Assembly: GCA_010028615.1 (NCBI GenBank)
Contig: RHAS01000021.1
Coordinates: 1 to 10,094 of the forward strand
Length of the DNA stretch: 10,094 nt
Direction of reading: 5' to 3'
DNA from: Actinomycetota bacterium
GTDB taxonomy: Bacteria; Actinomycetota; Actinomycetes; Actinomycetales; Microbacteriaceae
Part shown: positions 1 through 7,082 of the stretch, piece after piece
Layout: each line of letters begins with the position of its first letter
How positions within the stretch are numbered: position 1 is the stretch's first letter
Position numbers and translations under genes: made by a program
Notes under the pieces: generated by a model
What the model saw: only the letters and a program-made list of their open reading frames with translations
What the model was told of the DNA's origin: nothing
Databases searched by the model: none

Positions 1-726
1 GTCGATATCCAGAGGTATTTCTGGAACGGAAGCTACGAATATTCCCAAACGCCAGCTTCCATCAACAAACCGCGGCGTAATCTCGAAAACTTTCTCGGTG
101 TCTTTTCTAAGCACCTCGAGAACTACTGGTCTTTTCCCCTTGCTGGCTGCTACTTGGGCACGAACTTGATCAATGCCTGTAGCAATTTCGCCATCAACAG
201 TTAACAAAGTGTCACCAGCTCTGAGGATGCCAGCGGCAGCCCCTGTGCTCTGCACGACACTAACTTTTACGCTGCTCTTTATTTCGTAACCCAATTCACG
301 AAGGGCAGCCCCCTTAGCTGTAGCTTGGGAATCCAGCATCATGATGTCGGCTTGCTGATCTATCTCATCAAAGTCAACTCCAGGAGGATAGTACTCAGCG
401 ATTGGGATTAGCTCATAACCTTCACTAAAAAAAGATTCAATAATGCTGACCCAACTAGCCCCACGCACAGGGTCGCCTTTGATGCTAACTGTAAGTAGAT
501 CTAGTTCCCCCTCGGTGGGATAGGTAGTTGCATCTTTGATTGAAATTACTGGCTGCCCATTTATAGTCGAAAGAACGTTGTATACCGGACCAGGGTGCTC
601 AACCAAAAAAGGTGATGGAGCAAAAATCAAAGCCGCACTTATTGCAACGAGGCTTCCGTAACCGGCAACTTTCTTAACTAACCCCAGTCGCTTAGGATTT
701 TCGCGCAACTTACTGAATGATTTCAT
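1..726 (-). CDS. YlbL-like PDZ / Lon-type (S16) membrane-anchored protease, N-terminal part
   Basis: This open frame has no stop before the window edge, so only the first 242 residues are present. Visible parts in order are a basic N-terminus, one hydrophobic membrane segment at about residues 20-40 (signal anchor, bulk of the protein outside), the family-typical VEHPGPVYNV stretch at 42-51, and a PDZ domain at about 150-218 with the GILRAGDTLLTVDG core at 166-179. A segment ending in PLDID leads into the Lon proteolytic domain. The Ser/Lys catalytic dyad of the S16 family would lie beyond base 1, so activity cannot be judged. The family (M. tuberculosis Rv3194c, Bacillus YlbL) is an envelope protease of poorly defined substrate. 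The start is the first ATG; no strong Shine-Dalgarno precedes it. The gene diverges from the DUF2342 gene, the usual actinobacterial arrangement. Confidence 0.9.
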   Translation of the reverse strand, partial: MKSFSKLRENPKRLGLVKKVAGYGSLVAISAALIFAPSPFLVEHPGPVYNVLSTINGQPVISIKDATTYPTEGELDLLTVSIKGDPVRGASWVSIIESFFSEGYELIPIAEYYPPGVDFDEIDQQADIMMLDSQATAKGAALRELGYEIKSSVKVSVVQSTGAAAGILRAGDTLLTVDGEIATGIDQVRAQVAASKGKRPVVLEVLRKDTEKVFEITPRFVDGSWRLGIFVASVPEIPLDID

Positions 727-738
727 CTCTAACAGCCT

Positions 739-744
739 AAGTTA
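739..744 (-). promoter_or_regulatory. Candidate -10 element for the PDZ protease gene
   Basis: TAACTT (TANNNT pattern) reads on the minus strand 12 bases before the ATG at 726. Initiation would leave only about six leader bases. No convincing -35 box is visible, so this is a weak pattern match. Confidence 0.25.
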
Positions 745-831
745 GCCAGACGACAAGGCCTTACGTGTCATCCACGCTATTGGCGAACACGGGTAGGAAT
801 CTTCCCCTGAAGCCTGCTTAGGTCTTAGCGT

Positions 832-837
832 TAATGT
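832..837 (+). promoter_or_regulatory. Candidate -10 element for the DUF2342 gene
   Basis: TAATGT lies four bases before the ATG at 842, and the preceding sequence has no Shine-Dalgarno motif. This suggests leaderless or near-leaderless initiation. The spacing is slightly short for a classic -10 and no clear -35 is seen. The whole 727-841 gap between the divergent genes holds no other recognisable feature. Confidence 0.25.
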
Positions 838-841
838 AGCG

Positions 842-2179
842 ATGAATGATTTTGACCCCAAAGACGGTGCGCAGCCTGATCCCGACGATCTGAGAAAGAT
901 TTGGGAGGAGATGCTGAAGCAGGGCTTTGACCCTGAGGCGTTAGCTGCGGCTGGCGGGTTCGATGGCTCGCCGGAATCTTTGCGGAAACTTTTTGAAAAC
1001 ATTCAAGGCGCTTTTCTATTACCTACCCCACCTGAAGATGGATCAGGAGTTAACTGGGCGGCTGCAGGTGCTAGGGCCAAAGAAATTTCCAAGGTTGGGT
1101 CAAAAGCACTCACCGAAGCTGAAAAGAAAAAACTTCTAGACACACTTGGAATAGCAAACCTCTGGCTAAATGAAGCAACCGATATTGCTGAGATTGCTAT
1201 TGAGCCAAAACTGCTATCTCGAGCTCTGTGGGTAGATGATGCGCTACCGCTTTTTAGAGCTTTAGCTGAGCCAGTTGCAGATCGAATGAACAGAAGCCTG
1301 AGCGAAGCCATTCAAAGTCAACTGCCAGAAGAATTCTCCGAAAGCCTAAAAGGTGCCAGCAACATCATGCGTTCCGCTGGAGCAATGATGTTTGCAATGC
1401 AACTCGGTCAAGCCCTTGGGCTTCTTTCAAAAGAAGCAATCACCGGAACAGAAATAGGTTTGCCCATATACATCGAACAGCGGCCAGCTTTTGTTATTCA
1501 AAACTTAGATGAATTCATAAAGTCTTTGGACCTGGGAGCCGATGAGGACCAAGCATATATTTATCTCGCGTTGAGAGAACTCGCTCACGTGAGACTCTTC
1601 AAGCACTCTCGCTGGCTGAGAGAAAAAGTTGTCGCTCAGATTCGTGAATATGCCGCAGGGATTACAGTCGATACATCCCGTATGGAAGAAATAAGCGAAG
1701 ATTTCGATCCGAGCAATCCACAAGAGTTACAGGCTGCTTTGGAATCTGGTGCTTTCTTATCGCCAAGATCAGCCAGCCAACAAACTGCTCTGGATATCAT
1801 CGAGACAAACCTTGCTTTGATTGAAGGTTGGGTCGATGCAGTCACAATTACCGCGGCTAAAAGATTGCCTCGGGGCGAAGCTATTCGCGAGGCAGTGAGA
1901 CGCAGAAGAGTAACTGGCGGCCCGGCCGAAAGAACTTTCCAGGCACTAGTAGGGCTTGATCTTCATCCAAAGCGTATGCGCGAAGCATCTGCGCTTTGGT
2001 TGCAAATCGGACAAGCCGTTGGAAATGAAAAACGAGATTCGCTCTGGGATCACCCGGACTTTCTTCCAACAGCGAGCGACATAGAGAACCCAGAGAAATT
2101 TGTAGCGAAGGTGAAAAACGATTTAGGTATCGGCGATGCCATGGATCAAGCACTTCGTGACTTACTGGGAGATGTGTAG
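842..2179 (+). CDS. DUF2342 zinc-dependent metalloprotease-like protein
   Basis: The 445-residue protein matches the actinobacterial DUF2342 family (M. tuberculosis Rv3195), usually annotated as a zinc-dependent metalloprotease. Family landmarks are visible: an acidic, flexible N-terminus (1-50), the helical region with LALRELAHVRLF at 242-253 followed by a WL pair at 258-259, the LIEGWVDAVT block at 326-335, and the C-terminal GLDLHPKRMREASALW at 371-386 with LWDHPDFLPTASD at 401-413. There is no standard HExxH. The likely metal site combines E246 and H249 in the ELAH segment with E328 in the EGW motif, but that assignment is inference. No signal peptide or membrane helix is seen, so it should be cytoplasmic. 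The next gene begins 23 bases downstream, which suggests co-transcription. Substrate and physiological role are unknown. Confidence 0.88.
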   Translation: MNDFDPKDGAQPDPDDLRKIWEEMLKQGFDPEALAAAGGFDGSPESLRKLFENIQGAFLLPTPPEDGSGVNWAAAGARAKEISKVGSKALTEAEKKKLLDTLGIANLWLNEATDIAEIAIEPKLLSRALWVDDALPLFRALAEPVADRMNRSLSEAIQSQLPEEFSESLKGASNIMRSAGAMMFAMQLGQALGLLSKEAITGTEIGLPIYIEQRPAFVIQNLDEFIKSLDLGADEDQAYIYLALRELAHVRLFKHSRWLREKVVAQIREYAAGITVDTSRMEEISEDFDPSNPQELQAALESGAFLSPRSASQQTALDIIETNLALIEGWVDAVTITAAKRLPRGEAIREAVRRRRVTGGPAERTFQALVGLDLHPKRMREASALWLQIGQAVGNEKRDSLWDHPDFLPTASDIENPEKFVAKVKNDLGIGDAMDQALRDLLGDV

Positions 2180-2202
2180 AACTCAGGACAAGAAAAAGTG
2201 TT

Positions 2203-3291
2203 TTGCCTGAGAATACCTTCGTGTTGCAAAGAATCAATCAGGCTCAACCAGCAATCTGGTCATCTCCAAGTTCACTTCAAATAGGGCTGGCAGAAAACAA
2301 AATTGAATTAGAAGATCTAACTGTTGCTCAGCAAAAAATAGTCGCTTCACTTTATAGCGGCATATTGGTAGGTCACGAGGAAGTTGTAGATCAAACCGTT
2401 GGTGCCGCTCCAGGTGAAACAAAGAACCTAATAGCCCGATTGGCACCTATGCTCCAGAAAGAAGACAAACCGGTTTTTGGTCCTTGGCAGGAAATTGCCT
2501 TTGCCGAAATCGCTAGAGCTGGCTTGGACTACAAAGTGAACGGTGAGATGGTGCTCGCAGAACGCTGGTTGACAACAGTGCATATTGATCAGCTCGATAA
2601 ATCCGGTCTGCTGCTTTGCAAAGCATTACTTTCTGCCGGAGTAGGCAAGGTGCTAACCCATGACCAAGGTCTGGTGTTGCGCACCGATTTGGGGGAGCTC
2701 GGCTATCCTAAATCTTTCCTGGGTCAACCACGTATCAAAGTCGCCAAAGAGCTTCTCGCTGAGTTATCGCTACCAAATGTAGCTAACCGTTTGGTTGACC
2801 TATCGATTAGGCCCGATCCCAAAACACGGATTTCATTTGCAGTAGTTGTTGGCCATTTAGCAATGAATCCAAGAACCTATTCCAGATGGCTTTCGCGCGA
2901 TGTTTCACACCTCGGAATAACCTTTGACATCAACCATGCAATAATCTCACCGGTTGTAATTCCAGGACAAACTGCCTGCCTAAATTGCATGCAGGAAGAA
3001 AAGGTGGATGTTGAAACAAATTGGCCGGTAATTGCAACCCAGCTTCTAGGTTTGCCAAGAGTAAGGGACGATGCAGCAGCCCTGCTCAGTTGTTCCGGAC
3101 TAGCCTGCCGCAGCATTCTTAGAAGATTAGATGAGCAGGCGGGATTTGAGTATTCAGGAGCAGGAGCGTCAGATGCTCTGCTCGGTTACAAAATTGATTA
3201 TGCAAGCGGGAATATCAAACGACTAAATTATGCAAAACACAAATTATGCAGTTGCCAATTGACTACTGAAAATACTCAGCAAAGCGACTGA
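2203..3291 (+). CDS. Orphan ThiF/E1-like protein related to TOMM (azoline RiPP) cyclodehydratase partners
   Basis: The 362-residue cytoplasmic protein resembles the Rv3196-type family, related to ocin-ThiF/TOMM cyclodehydratase partner proteins. Residues about 20-85 look like the winged-helix peptide-recognition domain at the N-terminus of such proteins. Residues 124-230 are a degraded E1 Rossmann region: the SAGVGKV segment (144-150) survives, but the preceding glycine loop reads DQLDKS where GxGxxG is expected. The C-terminal half keeps SPVVIPGQTACLNC (249-262), ETNWPVIATQL (271-281) and a terminal CSC (349-351), so a four-cysteine zinc site (C259, C262, C349, C351) is likely. I infer no adenylation activity. 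The TTG start at 2203 is the first in frame, with a weak purine-rich stretch (AGGACAAGAAAAAG) upstream; GTG at 2221 is an alternative. No YcaO gene or precursor peptide is present in the window. The 3' end overlaps the convergent helicase gene by 29 bases. Confidence 0.78.
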   Translation: MPENTFVLQRINQAQPAIWSSPSSLQIGLAENKIELEDLTVAQQKIVASLYSGILVGHEEVVDQTVGAAPGETKNLIARLAPMLQKEDKPVFGPWQEIAFAEIARAGLDYKVNGEMVLAERWLTTVHIDQLDKSGLLLCKALLSAGVGKVLTHDQGLVLRTDLGELGYPKSFLGQPRIKVAKELLAELSLPNVANRLVDLSIRPDPKTRISFAVVVGHLAMNPRTYSRWLSRDVSHLGITFDINHAIISPVVIPGQTACLNCMQEEKVDVETNWPVIATQLLGLPRVRDDAAALLSCSGLACRSILRRLDEQAGFEYSGAGASDALLGYKIDYASGNIKRLNYAKHKLCSCQLTTENTQQSD

Positions 3292-4936
3292 TGCTATTTT
3301 CTCTACCAGTTTCAGAATCACTTTTTGGCCAAGATAGCTGGAGATTGTCTTTGGCTCTGGTTATAGCCACGTAGAAAAGCCGTTGTTCTTCAACCAGTTC
3401 ATTGTCCTTTTTGGCATAGCTGATTGGCAAGTAGCCTTCAGTTGCGCCAATGATAAAAACCGACTGGAATTCAAGCCCCTTGGCTGCGTGAATGGTGCTC
3501 AGAGTAATTGACTCTCGCACCGGCTCGTGCTGTGAACGCTGACGCTCTTCAAGCTCGTTGGCAAAATCCTGGATTGTGGCATTTGGGCCGAGCTCTTCTG
3601 CAATTTCAACAAAGTGATTAAGTGCTTCCCAAGACTCAAGCTTTGCTCCAGACTCTTCGGGTCTAACGCTCTGCCAACCAAGGGATCTAACCAAAGCAGT
3701 GACCGATTCATAAAGTGGTTTATTACTTGGCGAGCTAGCTTCAGCGCGTACTAATCTAATTGCGCTCATTACATCGGACCGATTGTAGTAACGCTGGCCA
3801 CCGCGAACTTGAAAATCGATTCCTAAATCACCTAGCGCCTTCTCGATAGGTTCTGACTGACCGTTGATGCGATACAGCACCGCGATTTGACTTGCCTTTA
3901 TCCCGGCCGAAAGTTGGTCTTTGATTCGCTTTGCTACCCAACTGGCCTCTTCTTGCTTATTGGCAAATGCAATAACCTGGGGTGGCTGGCCGCTTTGCCG
4001 ATGTGCTTCAAGCGGCTCAAGGTGCTGGTGCACTCTGGCACGATTGGCCACCCGAATGATCTCTGGGTTGGATCGATAGTTTCTATTTAGTTGAATGACA
4101 TTCGCTTGCGGATACCTTGAGGCAAAGTTTTCGAGGTAGGTGGAACTTGCTCCGGTGAATGAGTAGATGGTTTGATTTGGGTCACCGACTACACAGATAT
4201 CGCTCCGGTCCCCTAGCCAGGTATCAAGCAGGTCCTGTTGAAGTGGCGAGATATCCTGATACTCATCCACGGTAAAGAACCGATACTGCTGTTGCACCTG
4301 GGCTAGTGCTCGTGGCTCAGCCCGAAGCATTCCAGTGCAGAGCAGGATGACATCTTCCCAGTCCATCTTTTTCTCTTTGAGGTTTGCTTCGTCATAGGCC
4401 TTGTGCAGATCAAGTAGTCGATTGGCCGAAAGCGATTGCGGCACGCTTCGATCTTTTAGTTTCTCTGCGTATTCTTCAAGGCTCAACAGTGAATACTTGC
4501 GCCATTCAATTTCAGCAGCTAAATCCCTGAGTGCATTTGGGTCTAAAGAAATCTTCAGGCTATTTGCTGCCTGCAGCAATGTTTTAGCTTTTGATTCCTG
4601 AACACGAAACGGTTGGATGCCGTAGAGGGTGCGAAAAAAGTATTCGAGCTGGGCCAGGGCTGCCGAGTGAAAAGTTTTTGCATTTGCCGAAGCAACTCCA
4701 AGAGATCTAAGTCTCGCCCGTAACTCACCTGCTGCCCTATTGGTATAGGTCAATGCCAAAACTCGATTTTCGCTAAAGTCTCCACGAACAATTCCATAGG
4801 CAATGCGATGAGTAATTGTTCTGGTCTTACCAGTTCCTGCTCCCGCCAAGATAACAGTTGGTCCAAGTAGTGACGAGGCAGCTTCCGCTTGCTCTGGGTC
4901 TAATGCTTGAAGAATCTCCTCCGGTTCGAGAGCCAT
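3263..4936 (-). CDS. uvrD2: UvrD2-type superfamily 1A DNA helicase, short form
   Basis: This 3'-5' DNA helicase, about 557 residues long, has all SF1A motifs. They are the Q-motif (DPEQ, 13-16), Walker A AGAGTGKT (31-38), motif II DEYQD (224-228), motif III GDPNQTIYSFTGA (251-263), motif IV NRNYRSN (284-290), motif V TIHAAKGLEF (481-490) and motif VI EEQRLFYVAITRAKD (516-530). By position and sequence it corresponds to mycobacterial UvrD2. It ends about 27 residues after motif VI, so the C-terminal HRDC domain and the tetracysteine linker of mycobacterial UvrD2 are absent; only two cysteines occur in the protein. I chose the ATG at 4936, two bases after the nudC stop, over an in-frame ATG at 4987 inside nudC. 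The residues after 4936 match the expected family N-terminus. The gene is probably co-transcribed and translationally coupled with nudC. A role in DNA repair or replication is inferred from the family. Confidence 0.9.
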   Translation of the reverse strand: MALEPEEILQALDPEQAEAASSLLGPTVILAGAGTGKTRTITHRIAYGIVRGDFSENRVLALTYTNRAAGELRARLRSLGVASANAKTFHSAALAQLEYFFRTLYGIQPFRVQESKAKTLLQAANSLKISLDPNALRDLAAEIEWRKYSLLSLEEYAEKLKDRSVPQSLSANRLLDLHKAYDEANLKEKKMDWEDVILLCTGMLRAEPRALAQVQQQYRFFTVDEYQDISPLQQDLLDTWLGDRSDICVVGDPNQTIYSFTGASSTYLENFASRYPQANVIQLNRNYRSNPEIIRVANRARVHQHLEPLEAHRQSGQPPQVIAFANKQEEASWVAKRIKDQLSAGIKASQIAVLYRINGQSEPIEKALGDLGIDFQVRGGQRYYNRSDVMSAIRLVRAEASSPSNKPLYESVTALVRSLGWQSVRPEESGAKLESWEALNHFVEIAEELGPNATIQDFANELEERQRSQHEPVRESITLSTIHAAKGLEFQSVFIIGATEGYLPISYAKKDNELVEEQRLFYVAITRAKDNLQLSWPKSDSETGRENSISRFAEYFQ

Positions 4937-4938
4937 TT

Positions 4939-5886
4939 CTAGTTGCTTTCTAGTTCGGTTAGGGTCTGAATAGATTGACCAAGCCAACGGTCAATCAAGG
5001 CACGTGCAATAGAAATACGACTTGGCAGATGAATATGTTTCGCCTCTTGGATTAACTCTTCGCGGCTGAACCAACGTAGTTTTGCTATTTCAACTCCATC
5101 AGCAACAATGTCTTCGGCCTGATTGCTGCCATCGACCTTTGCGGTAAAAGCCAACATGAGTGAGTAAGGATATGGCCATGCCTGAGAGCCGAGATAAACC
5201 GGATCAGAAACTACCAGGCCAGATTCTTCAAACATTTCTCTTCTGACTGCAGCTTCCAAAGATTCGGCCGCTTCGACAAATCCAGCCAGCACCGACCAAC
5301 GATTTTCTTGCCAACTTCCTTGTGAACCGAGCAGGATGCGGTCCTGATTATCAATAATGCTGACAATTACAGCGGCATCGGTTCGTGGAAAGAGTTCCCT
5401 ATCTTCAGAAATGCAAAAGCGTGACCAACCGCCCTGCCGCATGATGGTGATTTGGCCGCAGGCTGGACAAAATTGATGAGTTTCATGCCAGTTGTGAATA
5501 GCTAGAGCTTGGGTAAATAGTGTTGCATCAAATGGATCCAGCCCTGCTCCAGTCCTACGCAACTCTTTCCAGTTATCAGTATTCGGCTCAAGAGCTAAGG
5601 CGGCATTGTCACTGAGTACCGAAAGCACAATCGGTGAGTTAGCTGGAATATCTTTACTCGCCTGGTTTGTTCTACCGAGGTATACCCGATACTTTCCTGC
5701 CGTTGCCTGGTCAGTTTTGAAAAGGACCAGTTTGCCATCAGCAACTAAAGTTTTACCTTTATACAGAACCAAAATTCGAGTTTCTGGATCCTGCCAGAGT
5801 AAATCGAACAGCTCAGCACCCTCACGCGCGAGAGCGTCGCGGTTTAGCACTGGTTGAGCCAGCGGTAGGTTGAGCATCGAGTTCAT
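4939..5886 (-). CDS. nudC: NudC NAD(+) diphosphatase / NAD-cap decapping Nudix hydrolase
   Basis: The 315-residue protein hydrolyses NAD(H) to NMN(H) and AMP, and in characterised members removes NAD caps from RNA 5' ends. The NudC-like N-terminal domain covers about residues 5-130. A zinc-ribbon-like segment follows with C140, C143 and C158, but no fourth cysteine where the E. coli protein has one. The Nudix box runs 202-224 and fits GX5EX7REUXEEXGU exactly (GFVEAAE, then REMFEESGL). The NudC hallmark SQxWPFPxS appears as SQAWPYPYS at 234-242. The ATG at 5886 is preceded by the purine-rich AGAAGAAGAA (5900-5891), a plausible ribosome site; an in-frame ATG three codons on is also possible. 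It leads the nudC-uvrD2 operon, a pairing also seen in mycobacteria (Rv3199c-Rv3198c), and diverges from the phosphotransferase-like gene. Confidence 0.95.
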   Translation of the reverse strand: MNSMLNLPLAQPVLNRDALAREGAELFDLLWQDPETRILVLYKGKTLVADGKLVLFKTDQATAGKYRVYLGRTNQASKDIPANSPIVLSVLSDNAALALEPNTDNWKELRRTGAGLDPFDATLFTQALAIHNWHETHQFCPACGQITIMRQGGWSRFCISEDRELFPRTDAAVIVSIIDNQDRILLGSQGSWQENRWSVLAGFVEAAESLEAAVRREMFEESGLVVSDPVYLGSQAWPYPYSLMLAFTAKVDGSNQAEDIVADGVEIAKLRWFSREELIQEAKHIHLPSRISIARALIDRWLGQSIQTLTELESN

Positions 5887-5952
5887 TTTGTTCTTCTTCT
5901 AAAGCCATCTTGGTTCTGCGTGGCGGAAACAGGTGTTGGCAGGGTTTTTGTC

Positions 5953-5965
5953 TAACCTGAATTGC
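5953..5965 (+). promoter_or_regulatory. Candidate -10 element for leaderless transcription of the phosphotransferase-like gene
   Basis: TAACCT (5953-5958) fits TANNNT and is followed by seven bases and then the ATG at 5966, so transcription would start at or next to the A of the ATG. There is no Shine-Dalgarno. The placement argues for the ATG at 5966 rather than the upstream in-frame GTG at 5933. No strong -35 is visible. Confidence 0.45.
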
Positions 5966-7027
5966 ATGGGCAAACCTTCCTTGATATTAGCGGCGATAGC
6001 AGCCGATGCTTTGCCGGGCTTAAGATTCGTCCAGGTTCAAGAGATTTCTGAACCAGAGGACGACATTGTCACACAGTTATTGTTGACTGACCAAGGCCAG
6101 CAGATTCTTCTAAAATCACCTAAATCCGCCCTAGCGCTGACCAGGCTGGGCCTTGAAGTTAGAGCACTTCGTGTTTTAAGAAATGTGAACCTTCCCTTTA
6201 GAGTTCCAGCACTTCTGGGTGAAAGTAGCCCGGGAGCGGTTTATAAAGCGCTGGCTTTTGACTATGTAAGTGGCAGACCAACCCCGCTTCACAACTTGAG
6301 AGTTGATGACCCACTGGTCGCTAATCTTGGTCAGACCCTAGCTCAAATTCATTCGATTCCGACAAGTTTGGTGATTGATGCAGGACTTCCCGAATACGAT
6401 CCAGCACTGAAATTGCGTGAGCGAGTTGCCGAGTTCGATCGGGCTATGGAGACCGGAAAAATCCACCCGGCTTTATTAGAACGCTGGCAAAATGCACTAC
6501 TCGATGTGAACTTGTTCCGCTACCAGCCAACCGTGGTGCATGGCTCGCTTTCTAGCCAAGTAATCCTAAGTGAAGCAAATGAAGTGGTAGGCATCAATAA
6601 TTGGACAGAGCTATCTGTTGATGACCCGGCAGTTGACTTAGCCGCGATTTACGCAGACTGTTCTCCGGAGGTTGCTGATGCAATTGCCTTGGCTTACGAA
6701 TCATTGGTGCGTTCGGATCGAAACATAAGGCAACGAGCAAACCTTTATTTCGAATTGTCGTTGGCCAACTACCTTCTGCACTTAGTAACCCACGGAAGCG
6801 AAGCGGAAATAGCTGGGGCTAGCCAAGATCTAGCAGCTCTGCACGCTGATTTGGTCGAGGGACGGCTGTATTCATTAAGCCCTACAGAAATTGCACCTAG
6901 TGCACCGGAAGTGGTTACCCCTATCTCCCAGGCTGCTAGTTTTACCAGCCCAGTAACCATAGTCACCGAGCAAATCGAAGTCATTGAGCTACCAAGTGGC
7001 GAAGATCAAGAGCCAGATAAAAACTGA
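5966..7027 (+). CDS. Aminoglycoside-phosphotransferase-fold protein, probable pseudokinase
   Basis: The 353-residue protein has the APH/choline-kinase fold. N-lobe features are QQILLK with a candidate ATP lysine K50, and LGLEVRAL with a candidate helix-C glutamate E64. The hinge region reads ALAFDYVSGRP (95-105), and the LAQIHSIP helix is at 125-132. The catalytic loop reads VVHGSLSSQVIL (190-201), where active members have HGDxxxxN: the catalytic Asp is Ser194 and the metal-binding Asn is Val199. The IDW metal motif reads INNW (210-213), so that Asp is Asn212. The structural DDPAVDLA (219-226) is intact. I infer a catalytically dead or strongly altered enzyme. The last 50 residues are an acidic, Pro/Ser/Thr-rich, probably disordered tail. 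An in-frame GTG at 5933 would add 11 residues, but the -10-like element lies inside that extension. It is divergent from nudC; its function is unknown. Confidence 0.8.
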   Translation: MGKPSLILAAIAADALPGLRFVQVQEISEPEDDIVTQLLLTDQGQQILLKSPKSALALTRLGLEVRALRVLRNVNLPFRVPALLGESSPGAVYKALAFDYVSGRPTPLHNLRVDDPLVANLGQTLAQIHSIPTSLVIDAGLPEYDPALKLRERVAEFDRAMETGKIHPALLERWQNALLDVNLFRYQPTVVHGSLSSQVILSEANEVVGINNWTELSVDDPAVDLAAIYADCSPEVADAIALAYESLVRSDRNIRQRANLYFELSLANYLLHLVTHGSEAEIAGASQDLAALHADLVEGRLYSLSPTEIAPSAPEVVTPISQAASFTSPVTIVTEQIEVIELPSGEDQEPDKN

Positions 7028-7029
7028 TT

Positions 7030-7058
7030 TTCACCTAACTGGCTACTTGTCGTAATCT
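7030..7058 (+). promoter_or_regulatory. Candidate promoter for the DUF3107 / membrane-protein operon
   Basis: TTCACC (7030-7035, four of six match to TTGACA), a 17-base spacer and TAATCT (7053-7058) form a sigma70-type promoter in the 55-base gap after the phosphotransferase stop. It would give a leader of about 18 bases containing the purine-rich AAGAAAGAAG before the ATG at 7083. Confidence 0.45.
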
Positions 7059-7082
7059 AGAGGTAACCAAGAAAGAAGCAAA

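Noticed and set aside
736..822. Short inverted repeat CCTAAG (736-741) / CTTAGG (817-822) in the divergent gap, and the small palindrome CTAAGTTAG (737-745).
   Set aside because: Six-base matches are expected by chance in AT-balanced DNA and no second, longer copy supports an operator.
1003..1311. Minus-strand serine/alanine-rich frames antisense to the DUF2342 gene.
   Set aside because: Composition is typical of the reverse complement of a real gene; no start context or family match.
3278..3300. Hairpin AGCA...TGCT followed by ATTTT near the convergent junction, resembling a terminator.
   Set aside because: The stem is only four base pairs with a ten-base loop, and it lies within coding sequence of the helicase; too weak to call a terminator.
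4937..4987. N-terminal extension of the helicase gene starting at the ATG at 4987 inside nudC.
   Set aside because: The extra 17 residues (beginning MAWSIYSDPNRT) do not resemble the helicase family N-terminus and overlap nudC coding; the ATG at 4936, just after the nudC stop, fits coupling better.
5822..5908. A 28-codon minus-strand frame beginning MALEEEQNELDAQ that overlaps the nudC start out of frame.
   Set aside because: It sits over the nudC ribosome-site region and N-terminus with no ribosome site of its own; the nudC frame is clearly real, so this is most likely chance. A uORF role cannot be excluded but has no support.
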